Of a DNA stretch of 64,000 nt, positions 1-10,000 are shown in pieces. The notes under the pieces were generated by a model that saw nothing but the letters and a program-made list of their open reading frames with translations, did not search any database and had not been told where the DNA came from. Each line of letters starts with the position of its first letter. The stretch's first letter is position 1. The DNA is from Chloroflexi bacterium 44-23 (GTDB lineage: Bacteria; Chloroflexota; Anaerolineae; Anaerolineales; Anaerolineaceae), in contig MKUW01000021.1 in NCBI GenBank assembly GCA_001899005.1, positions 124,001 to 188,000 of the forward strand, in the 5' to 3' direction. Position numbers and translations under genes: made by a program.

Positions 1-2
1 AC

Positions 3-98
3 GGCATGATGGGTAACAGTGGCTATGGCATGATGGGCAACAGCGGCTACGACATGATGGGCAACAGCGGCTACGGCATGATGGGTAACAGTGGCTAT
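3..98 (+). repeat. 24-bp in-frame tandem repeat (about 4 copies, partial fifth), encoding G-M-M-G-N-S-G-Y
   Basis: GGCATGATGGGTAACAGTGGCTAT units at 3-26, 27-50, 51-74, 75-98 with few substitutions; array starts at the window edge. Confidence 0.9.
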
Positions 99-653
99 GG
101 CATGATGGGTGGAAACTGGTCAGAAAATAACCCGGATGTTGAACCTGTTACAATGAAACAGGCAGAGCAAGCTGTAGAAAAATACTTATCAACTTACTTT
201 GACTCAGATTTAGAGATCGCGGAAATCATGATCTTTAATAACAATGGATATGCAATTGTTGTTGAGAAAAGCACAGGGATCGGTGCAATGGAGTTGTTGA
301 TCGACCCTACCAATCTAGATGTCTTTCCGGAGTTTGGGCCAAATATGATGTGGAATTTAAAATATGGCTCAATGGGAACACGCGGCATGATGGGAAATTC
401 GTTTAATAGAACGTATGATAATGAAATAAATATGTCCATATCCAAAGAAGAGGCTAGTGACATTGCCCAAAGTTATTTAAATGATCAATTTCCTGGATAC
501 CAGGTCTCAGAAGATATTACAACTTTCTATGGTTATTATACGATTGATATCCTGAAAGATGGATCACCAACAGGAATGCTCAGCATTAATGGTATTAATG
601 GTCAAGTTTTCTTACACACCTGGCATGGCACATTTATAGAAATGTCCGAGTAA
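3..653 (+). CDS. Met/Gly-rich repeat protein with PepSY-like C-terminal part (5' end outside the window)
   Basis: Open frame to TAA at 653; MMGNSGYG repeats followed by two PepSY-like segments (EAVEKYL.., EASDIAQSYL..). Confidence 0.7.
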   Translation, partial: GMMGNSGYGMMGNSGYDMMGNSGYGMMGNSGYGMMGGNWSENNPDVEPVTMKQAEQAVEKYLSTYFDSDLEIAEIMIFNNNGYAIVVEKSTGIGAMELLIDPTNLDVFPEFGPNMMWNLKYGSMGTRGMMGNSFNRTYDNEINMSISKEEASDIAQSYLNDQFPGYQVSEDITTFYGYYTIDILKDGSPTGMLSINGINGQVFLHTWHGTFIEMSE

Positions 654-677
654 TCGCATTTGTTCTCCAGGTTGTAT

Positions 678-703
678 AGGGATCGGTTTTTTCGCCGATC
701 CCT
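678..703 (+). terminator. Intrinsic terminator-like hairpin
   Basis: AGGGATCGG-ttttttcg-CCGATCCCT followed by T-rich tract. Confidence 0.75.
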
Positions 704-758
704 TATTTTATAAACTATAGGTAAAGATATTAACCATTAGGAATAGGAGGATAGAAAT

Positions 759-1442
759 TTGACAAATGCAAAGATACTTTTAATTGACGATGAACCTTCC
801 GTTCATAATGTAGTCACTGCCTATTTAAAAGCAGAGGGTTATGCGTTTAAATCAGCGATGGATGGCAATGAGGGTCTGAAACTCGCCAATTCATTTAAAC
901 CGGATTTGATTTTGCTTGATGTGATGCTGCCTGGTATGGATGGTATTCAATTATTATCCACCCTTCGCCGTGATTCCTCTGTTTATGTCATCATGCTGTC
1001 GGCCCGTTCTGAAGAAACCGATAAAATTGTTGGTCTTTCGATTGGTGCAGACGACTACCTTACAAAACCATTCAGCCCGCGTGAACTGATGGCAAGGATA
1101 AAAGCAGGGTTAAGACGAATCCAAAACATCACTTCAAACTCGGAGGCAGCCTCCCCACTAATATTTCCCCATATTCGTATTGAGCCGGCAGAACGCAGAG
1201 TTTGGGTAGAAGATGAACTGATTGATCTTACAACCATAGAGTTTGAGATCTTGTTAATATTGGCACAACATCAAAGAAATGTTTTATCCAGAGAGCAATT
1301 GCTTGAAAAGGCCTGGGGATTTGATTATTACGGTGACACTCGGGTTGTGGATGTCCACATCGGTCATATAAGACAAAAATTGGGTGACGATCGTTTCATT
1401 GAAACCATCCGAGGTGTAGGTTATCGATTTGAAGATAAATAG
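759..1442 (+). CDS. OmpR-family response regulator
   Basis: Receiver domain (LIDDEPSV, DLILLDVMLPGMDG) and winged-helix C-terminus (RVVDVHIGHIRQKLGDD.IETIRGVGYRF). Confidence 0.93.
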   Translation: MTNAKILLIDDEPSVHNVVTAYLKAEGYAFKSAMDGNEGLKLANSFKPDLILLDVMLPGMDGIQLLSTLRRDSSVYVIMLSARSEETDKIVGLSIGADDYLTKPFSPRELMARIKAGLRRIQNITSNSEAASPLIFPHIRIEPAERRVWVEDELIDLTTIEFEILLILAQHQRNVLSREQLLEKAWGFDYYGDTRVVDVHIGHIRQKLGDDRFIETIRGVGYRFEDK

Positions 1443-1450
1443 GTGATGAA

Positions 1451-2602
1451 ATGTTAAAATTTATTCGCAGTCGACTTTCATGGAAAGTTTTCCTCTCTTA
1501 TCTTGCTGTCATTTTCGTAGGTGCAATTGTGCTTGCAACTGCCACAAATTTATCTGTTCCAACAACCTTTGATCGACATATGGCTTGGATGAGTGCTGCA
1601 ATGTCTTCAAATGCTAGCGAAGGAAATGTACGTGCTATGGAACAAGAATTGTTTTCAAGTTACCGGGCTGCGGTTTTTGAAGCGCTTTCCTTGGCAACCA
1701 TTGCTGCGTCGATAGCAGGGTTGGTTGCCAGTTACTTTATCAGTCGCCAGGTGGTAAGCCCTATTCAACGCATGATGACAATTAGTCTCCAAGTTAGTGA
1801 AGGTCAATATGAACAAAGGTTAAATGTTTCAGGAAGGCTGGAAGATGACCAGTTAGATGAGCTGGATCGATTGGCTTTAGCCTTTAATCAAATGACCGAC
1901 AAGTTAGAAAAAACCGAACTCATGCGCGGTCAGTTAATTGGAGATGTAACGCACGAGTTACGTACCCCCCTAACGGCTATAAAAGGATACATGGAGGGCA
2001 TGCGAGATGGGGTTATTCCAACCACGCCAGATACATTTCAACAAATTTACTTGGAAGCTGAACGTTTACAAGGATTGGTGAATGACCTCCAGGAACTGAG
2101 CCGCGTAGAAGCGGGGGCATATCAGTTAAACTTTGAATTAATTTCTCCCCTCACCTTAGTAAATTCAGTTATTCCCCAATTCCAACAGCAGTTTACCAAT
2201 AAGGGAGTACACCTGGAAATAAATGTAGAGGAAAACCTGCCCGACATCTCCGTGGATAAAGACCGCATCCAGCAAGTCCTTACCAATCTCTTAGGAAATG
2301 CATTACAGTATACTCCCGCTGGGGGCACCGTAATCATAACGGCCTTGTTAGATAAAGATCAGATCGTTTTCAGCATCGCAGATACAGGGATTGGAATTTC
2401 AGCGGAACACCTTCCTTTTGTATTTAATCGTTTTTATCGAACCGATAAATCTCGTGCTCGTGCGAGCGGTGGTACAGGGATCGGATTAACGATAGCACAA
2501 GCTTTAGTAAAGGCACATCAGGGGCGTATATGGGTCAAAAGCCCTGGTGATGAAAAAGGAAGCACGTTCTTTTTTTCACTGCCAATTGAAGTAAAGCGCT
2601 GA
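1451..2602 (+). CDS. HAMP-containing sensor histidine kinase
   Basis: TM segments, HAMP, H-box DVTHELRTPLTAIKGYMEG, N/G boxes (NLLGNALQYTP, DTGIGI, GGTGIGL). Confidence 0.93.
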   Translation: MLKFIRSRLSWKVFLSYLAVIFVGAIVLATATNLSVPTTFDRHMAWMSAAMSSNASEGNVRAMEQELFSSYRAAVFEALSLATIAASIAGLVASYFISRQVVSPIQRMMTISLQVSEGQYEQRLNVSGRLEDDQLDELDRLALAFNQMTDKLEKTELMRGQLIGDVTHELRTPLTAIKGYMEGMRDGVIPTTPDTFQQIYLEAERLQGLVNDLQELSRVEAGAYQLNFELISPLTLVNSVIPQFQQQFTNKGVHLEINVEENLPDISVDKDRIQQVLTNLLGNALQYTPAGGTVIITALLDKDQIVFSIADTGIGISAEHLPFVFNRFYRTDKSRARASGGTGIGLTIAQALVKAHQGRIWVKSPGDEKGSTFFFSLPIEVKR

Positions 2603-2707
2603 AATTATTATTTCCCTTCTTTATCGTATCTTTACAAACTCTTTAATCCGACTTCATACCCATTTGTTATGATTTAAACAACAAGAAAATAAACTTAATA
2701 CGAAAGG

Positions 2708-2965
2708 ATGTATTTTATTATGATGTACGGATATGGCAATGGCTGGATTGGAATGATTGTAGGGTTGATCGTAACACTACTAATTATCGGTGGCTTAATC
2801 GTTTTTGCAATATGGGCGGTTCGTCGAATGAGTGGACGCTCGGAAACGACACATCAAGCTAGAAGACCCAGTGAATCGGCTCGTGAAATAGCGCAAGCAC
2901 GGTACGCCAAAGGTGAGATCACGCGGGAAGAATATCAAATGATTTTATCAGACCTGGATAAATAA
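2708..2965 (+). CDS. Small membrane protein with SHOCT-type C-terminus
   Basis: One TM helix plus AREIAQARYAKGEITREEYQMILSDL. Confidence 0.8.
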   Translation: MYFIMMYGYGNGWIGMIVGLIVTLLIIGGLIVFAIWAVRRMSGRSETTHQARRPSESAREIAQARYAKGEITREEYQMILSDLDK

Positions 2966-2977
2966 GGCAGGTAAATT

Positions 2978-3205
2978 ATGACTGGGATTGGCATGATGAG
3001 CGGGATGATCCTATTTTGGATCATTACAATTGTTTTGGCAGTATTTCTTGTGCATAGTTTATTTCAACAACGTAATCGGTCAATAGACAAACGTTCATCT
3101 GACACAAAACCGACTGCACAGCAAATCCTTGAGGAACGTTATGCCAGAGGTGAAATAAACCAGGAACAATTTCGCTTAATGCAGGAAGATATTAAACAAA
3201 GTTAA
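2978..3205 (+). CDS. Small membrane protein with SHOCT-type C-terminus
   Basis: TM helix plus QILEERYARGEINQEQFRLMQEDI. Confidence 0.8.
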   Translation: MTGIGMMSGMILFWIITIVLAVFLVHSLFQQRNRSIDKRSSDTKPTAQQILEERYARGEINQEQFRLMQEDIKQS

Positions 3206-3213
3206 CATTAACG

Positions 3214-3251
3214 AATGAAGGTGTCATTGGTTTTGCCGAGACACCTTCATT
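3214..3251 (+). terminator. Intrinsic terminator-like hairpin
   Basis: AATGAAGGTGTC ... GACACCTTCATT followed by TTTCATTT. Confidence 0.75.
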
Positions 3252-3339
3252 TTTCATTTAAATAGCTCATTACTTCCAAATTCCACAATTTACTAATCTT
3301 TTACAATCCATCTGTGAGCAATTTTACATATCAAATAAC

Positions 3340-3353
3340 AAGCAATTTTGCTT
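3340..3353. promoter_or_regulatory. Palindrome AAGCAA-TT-TTGCTT upstream of tlpA-like gene
   Basis: Perfect 6+2+6 inverted repeat, 57 bp before the 3410 ATG; core shared with 36267 and 44077. Confidence 0.45.
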
Positions 3354-3409
3354 ATATCTTTTAATTACCATTGGGGCTTAGAATGAGTAAAAGTATAGGA
3401 ACTTGAACG

Positions 3410-4006
3410 ATGAAGATAAACTCAAGTAACCACCAGCGTTTTCACCTTTTACCTATTGTTATATTTGCAGGATTAATTATAGGCATCGTATTTAGTTGGA
3501 GTAGATTAACTAAACAAGATTCCTCACAATCATTACCTATCCCAACGGAAATCACATTATACGAGACGCTTCCTACAAGTACACAGACAGCAACGATCGA
3601 TCAAAGCATAACTGCCAGTCTTGATGAGCAAAGTTATTCCGTTCCCAGCATCGGAAAAGCAGTGTTTATCAATCTGTGGGCAAGTTGGTGCCCACCTTGT
3701 CGATTGGAAATGCCTGATATTCAAGCGGCGTATGAAAAATATCAAACCCAGGATCTGGTTGTATTAGGTATAAATATTACCAATCAGGATCATTTGGCCG
3801 ATGCCAAGGCATTTGTTGAAGAATTTAAACTTACTATCCCCATACTTTTGGATGAGAGCGGAGAAGTTAGCGCGGGTTTATTCCGTCTGCTTGCCTTGCC
3901 TACCAGCTTTTTCATTGATAGTGAGAGCATTCTCCAACGGGTTCAAATTGGAGCAATTCCAACAAAAAACCTGGAAATGTATATTTCCGAAATCCTTCCG
4001 GAGTAA
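3410..4006 (+). CDS. TlpA-like thiol:disulfide oxidoreductase
   Basis: N-terminal TM anchor, NLWASWCPPCRLEMP active site, cis-Pro LALPTSFFID. Confidence 0.92.
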   Translation: MKINSSNHQRFHLLPIVIFAGLIIGIVFSWSRLTKQDSSQSLPIPTEITLYETLPTSTQTATIDQSITASLDEQSYSVPSIGKAVFINLWASWCPPCRLEMPDIQAAYEKYQTQDLVVLGINITNQDHLADAKAFVEEFKLTIPILLDESGEVSAGLFRLLALPTSFFIDSESILQRVQIGAIPTKNLEMYISEILPE

Positions 4007-4008
4007 GA

Positions 4009-7000
4009 TCAGGTCTCAGTTAGATCGTTAATTCTTTGACTCTGAACGGCATTTTGGTCAAGGCATTCGCTTAATTCTTGCGCCAGGGTCTTTACAGTTG
4101 GTTTTACAAGAAAGGCCACGTGATTGGCTTGAATCGGATGGACAGTCATTTGACCCTCGACAAGCTGCTGCCAGCCCAAAGCCGAAACTTGTTTCTCATT
4201 TCCATCCGAATCAAAATCTACAGCGCGAAACAATGTGATATTACCACGATATGGCTGGGCAGTGTATTGTTGGACAATTTGCTGGTGTTTGCGGATCAGT
4301 TTTAGAATTCGCCGGACACCGGGCATTTTTATGAGCAGCAAGCTCTCTTCCTGTGACACGGTTTGCGCTATTTCTGCTTCCTGAAGCAACCGCGTTCGCC
4401 ATGTATCCAATACTGCCCAACCAAGCAGATCTTTTAATTTTGGCTTCCGCTGTCCTGATCCATTCTTACGATTGCCATAGCTTGATAACAAAAATAGTCC
4501 GCTGCGCATGTAGTTTAAAATGGGATCAATTGCAAACCATTTTTTTTGAATCTGGTTGGGTATAGATAAGCCCCATTCTTTCACCTGTTTGAGTTTTTCG
4601 ATAATGGATGTCTCTGAATGATGATCATTGGCGAGATGGGGCGCATTTGTGTCTAGCATAATCAAATTGTTAACCAACTGACCCTGTTTGGTTAATTGTT
4701 GGGCCATCTCGTACGCCACCACGCCGCCAACCGACCACCCCAAGAGGTTATAAGGGCCTTCCGGCTGAATGGTTTTGAGTACTTCTACATAGTGGGCAGC
4801 CATTGTTTCGATACTTTTTGATTCATGTTGTGAATCAAAAAGCTGTGGATCCTGAATTCCGTATACAGGCTGTTCCTTTCCCATATAAGCTGCAAGGGTA
4901 TAGTATGGAAAAACAACCCCTCCCGCCGGGTGAATACAAAACAGCGGTGGTTTACTTCCTTTGGGTTGAATCGGCACGAGTGAGGTAGGAAGCTTAGTCC
5001 GCTCTACCCTTTCCGAATGGTTTATTTCGATACCCAGGAATTCGGAGACACCTTTTGGATGGTGCTGGATGAGATAGTTTGATAAAGCAAAAACCGTGGG
5101 TGCTTCAAATATTGCAGTAAGAGAGACCGACTCATTTAGCGCATCTTGAAGCTGGGAAACACAGATCGCCCCACTTAAAGAATCGCCGCCAAGCTCAAAA
5201 AAATTATCGTATCGTTTCACTTCTTTTATGTTTAACAATTCACCCCACAGTTGGGAAAGGTAGCGTTCAAGTGATTTATTGCTTATATCAAAGCCTGTAT
5301 TTTGGTGAGTTGTATCTTTTTCTGCCATGCCACCCGTTTGATTTTTTGATTTAACTTCATTTGGTGATACTCCATCCTTTAAATGCAGGTGAAAATCAGG
5401 CTCATTCAACGAGAGAAGATTAAAAAGTGGTTGGTTTGATCCGGTTACTATAAGTTCCAGTATCTGAATCAACTCATCGATTAATTGCTGGACAAAGTTC
5501 GCTTTAAACTTATCCAGATCGTAGAGAATTCGCAGATTGATCTTTTCACCTGGCGTAATGGCAACGGTTAAAGGATAGGTCGTTTTTTCAACGGATCGAA
5601 TATCTCGAATCGCTAACCCATCAAAAGATTCCAGCATTTCATGAAAAGCAGGATAGTTTTCAAAAACCAGAATACTCTCGAAGAGAAATGTGTTGTGAGG
5701 AATGCCTACCCAACCAGGAATTTTCAAGAGGGGCGTATAACCGTACTGTTGGATATTCAGTGCTGTTTTTTGAATCTGTTGCAGCCATTCAATTAATAAA
5801 ATATTAGGGGAAACCGTTATTTTTAAGGGAAGGGTGTTAATGAACAATCCCACCATTGATTCAACACCTTTGAGTTCGTATGGGCGTCCTCCAATGGTAA
5901 TACCGAATAAAATTTCATCCCGTTGAAAGGCACGACTCAAGAGAATTGCCCAAGCACCTTGCATAATGGTGCCCAGGGTAAGCTGTTGTTTCCGTGCAAA
6001 TGTCTTTAATTTTGAAGTGGTATGGACAGAGAGGTTTTTCTTCAGTTCAGCTGTGCTTAATTTGCCCACCCCGGGGGAAGAAGTTTCGCGAACGGGCGAC
6101 AGTGGCGTTTTTGAAATTCCGGATAAAGCATTCTGCCAAAAAGCTTCTGCCTTGGAAAGGTCTTGCGATTGAAGCCAAGAAATATAATCCCGATAAGGCT
6201 TAACAGGGGGTAAAGAGATTTCCTTGTGTTGGGTAAGGCCTTCATAAGCAGTAAACAATTCTTTAAAAAGAGTCGGCAAAGACCATCCGTCTAATAGGGC
6301 GTGGTGATGTGTAAACAGGATGCGGTAGACTCCATCGGATACTCTAAGAACGAATAATCGAAACAAAGGGGGAGAAGACAGGTCAAAACCGCGTTTTCGT
6401 TCGACTTGTATTCGTTTATCAAACCGTTCAGTTTGTTTTAATGGCGGGAAGTTTTCCCAATCTTGCAATTCTATTTCAAGGGGAAGGTGTTTATGCACCA
6501 CTTGAACGAGATCCTTTGCTCCTTGCCAAATAAAGGAAGTTCGTAGGATGGCATGGCGATTGAGCATAAATTGCCATGCTTTTTGGAAAGCAGGCATATC
6601 CAGCGTACCGAGAAATGTAAAAATGATCTGTTGAACATAGACATCCGATTCGGGCGTAAATAAAGTTGGCAAGACCATACTTCGCTGCATGGATGAAAGC
6701 GGATAGATTGCTTCCAGATTTCTTTTGTGAGGAGAAGTTTGGACGAGGCTGGCGGCATCTACCAGGGCATCTAAATCAGACTGCGTTCGTTTAATATCCG
6801 GGAAATCCGAAGGTGTATACCCCCATATTTTTGGATTCTGAGCATAAGTGATCAAAGAGCGTAATTCGTTAAGAAAGAAGGTTGCAAAGCGTTCCATGGT
6901 AATTTTTTTGTGCAGCCGGTCACTATAAGTCCAATTTACTTGAAGTTTCCCCTGATAGATCGAGGCATCTATCTCGATCAGATGGGGCCGGTGGTTAGCA

Positions 7001-10000
7001 GCACTGCGCTGGAATTCGGCTGCTTCTGGTGCGAATCCCAGAAGATTACTTTCCGAATCTTTCTCAGGGAGCTGGCCTAAATAATTAAAACGAATACCCG
7101 GCGTAGCCTGCTTAAGTTGGTCAAGTTTTTTTGCAAATGGGCTGAGATAACGAAAAACACCATAGCCCACACCATGACGAGGAACAAGACGTAATTGTTC
7201 TTTAATTAGTTTGATTGCCTCTCCCTGATCCGGGTTCCTCGAAAGTGATAAATAAATTGGGTAAAGCGTTGTAAACCAACCCACACTTCGGGTTAGATGA
7301 ATGCCTTTAACAATATTTTCCCGCCCGTGGGCTTCCAAATCAATAGCCAGCGTGTCCTCTCCCGTCCAATTTTTAAAAGCACGTGCCATCGCTGTAAGTA
7401 AAAAATCTAAAATCTCCGCCCCAAAAGCGGCAGGGGCTTCCCTTAACAGGATCCGGGTCTCTTCTTCTGAGAGAGACCGGGTCACCTGCCGGGCTGTAGA
7501 TTCTTTATTAAGATCCGATAAGGACTGGTCTGTAAAATCAAAATCTATTGGCAGTGACGGTGTGTCCATTACCAGTGTTTTTTCCCAGAAATTTGTTTCC
7601 TTTAAAAATTGTGGTGAATTAGCATACGTTTTTAATTGCTGTGCCCAGGCTTTATAAGAGGCAGTGGTGGGGGAAACAGTAACCGGATTACCCTTTTCAG
7701 ATTGCAGGTATGCCTTTTGAAGATCAGGCAGCAAAATATGCCAGGAAACTGCGTCTATGGCAAGATGATGAACGACGATTAGAAGGCGGCCTGGACGGTC
7801 TTTTCCTACATTAAAATACACCAAACGAATCAGAGGCCCTGTAGCTATATTAAGACTTTGCTGCTGCGTTTCGATTTGTTTTTTAAGCGCATCATCTTGT
7901 TGTAAAGGGGGAAAATTTGAAAAATCAAACAAATCACAGGGCACTTCTACTTTATCGAGAATTTCTGGTCGCCAACCGGAATTCGCCGGATAGTAACGCA
8001 TCCGAAACACATCATGCTGATTGATAACGACTGCGGCTGCCGCACTTAAGTGATGGATCTGGAGCGGTTTCTCCGCCACAAACAGAATTGATTGGTTCCA
8101 ATGATGTGGATTCGCAAAATTTTGTTCAAAGAACCAGTGTTGAATCGGCGTGAAATAAATCGGCCCTGAATCATCATTTAGCTCCGGTGGATTGTGTGCT
8201 GGCGTCACTTGTTCGGCTAAGGCTGCTAATTGTTTGATCGTTGGCGCTTGAAAAATGTGCTGCGGATTGATTTTTAATCCGGCTTCTTCGGCATGGATAA
8301 CCACTAAAATGCTCATGATCGAATCGCCCCCCAGTTCAAAAAAATTATCCTCGACACTTACCTTGTCGATTCCCAAAACTTTTTGCCAAATTAAAACGAA
8401 AATTTGCTCCTTTTCATTATTTGGAACATCTAATGACTCACTTTGCTTGGACAATACGTAATCCATTTTAAGAAGTACCTGGCGATCAATCTTCGCAGAA
8501 GGAGTAAGTGGAAATGATTCTAACGGTACAAAAGCGGTAGGCACCATGCTGCGCGGTAATTGCTGGCTCATAAATTGAGAAAGTTTTGTGGGTGAAATAA
8601 ATTTGCCTTTTTTGGGAACAATATAAGCCACCAGTTGTTTTACATGGGATTGAGGATGATTTAACAACAAAACCACAGCTTGTTTAACGTCCTTGTGTTG
8701 GGATAAAACCATCTCAATTTCACCCAATTCAATCCGCATGCCATGAAATTTCACCTGAGAATCGGCTCTGCCCATAAACAATAAGTTGCCATCCGGGAGG
8801 TATCGGGCTACATCGCCGGTTCGGTATAAAGTCTCTCCTTTTATAAAAGGAGACGAAATAAAACGTTCAACGGTTAAATCAGGTTGGTGGATATACCCAC
8901 TCGATATACCGACTCCCCCAATCAGTATTTCTCCCGGCATTCCCTGCGGTACCACTTGCAAGGTTTCGTTTAATAAATATATTTTTGTATTGGCAACGGG
9001 TTTCCCAATGGGTGTATTACCATTGTGAGGGGCAGCAGGATCCACCTGATATAGTGTGCTGCAAATGGTCGTCTCGGTCGGCCCATACCCATTCAGCAAA
9101 CACAAACCAGGGATCTGGTTGCAAATAGTCCTTAGCAGGCGGTCAGGGATTGGCTCTACCCCCACCAACAGCCGACGGAGCGAGGACGCATTAGGATGGT
9201 TTATTGCCCATTTCGAAAAATCTTCCATTAAAAAAGGGGGTAAATAGGCACTGTGAATTTGATTCTCGACCATCCAGGTAAAAAGCTTGGAAGCAATTAA
9301 GCGGATTTTTTCAGGGATAACAAAAAGGACCCCGCCCGCCAACAAAGGGGAAAATATTTCGTAAACGGAAACATCAAAACTAGGACTGGTCCACCAACTA
9401 CATTGCTCTCCTGGCTGAATCGATTGTCGCCGCTGAAAATCCGCCAATAGATTAACAACACCTCGATGAGCCAACATTACCCCTTTTGGACGACCACTGG
9501 AGCCTGAAGTATAAATTACATACGCCAATTGATCGGGGGCATGGTTAAGCATAAGGTTGGGTCGCTTTTTAATATTTTGCTTATTAAGCGCTGAATCCAG
9601 ACAAATCACAGAGTCTTGGAAGTCTGGCATTATTGCGTGTTGTTCCTGTGTTGTAATAATAAAAATAGGCTTTGCTTCCGCGATGATGAAGTCCAGCCGT
9701 TGGTTCGGAAAGCCCGGGTCCAGAGGCAAATATGCGCCTCCAGCTTTTAAGACCCCCAAGATGGCTACAACCATCGAAACAGAAGATTCTAAGTAGATCC
9801 CCACGATACCATTCTTATCAACGCCCTTTTCTCGGAGCAAATAGGCCAACTGATTGGCTTTTTGGTTAAGTTCTTTGTACGTTAATTGGTCTTCACCATG
9901 TACCACAGCGAGCGCATGGGGTGATCTTTGCACTTGTTTTTCAAAAAGTTCATGCAGGCATACTGAGTCAGGATAGGCGGATTCTGTATCATTCCACTGA

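Noticed and set aside
7301-7657. 118-aa plus-strand ORF antisense to the NRPS
   Set aside because: Lies wholly inside a well-supported minus-strand gene; low-complexity Ser/Lys composition and no recognised motif
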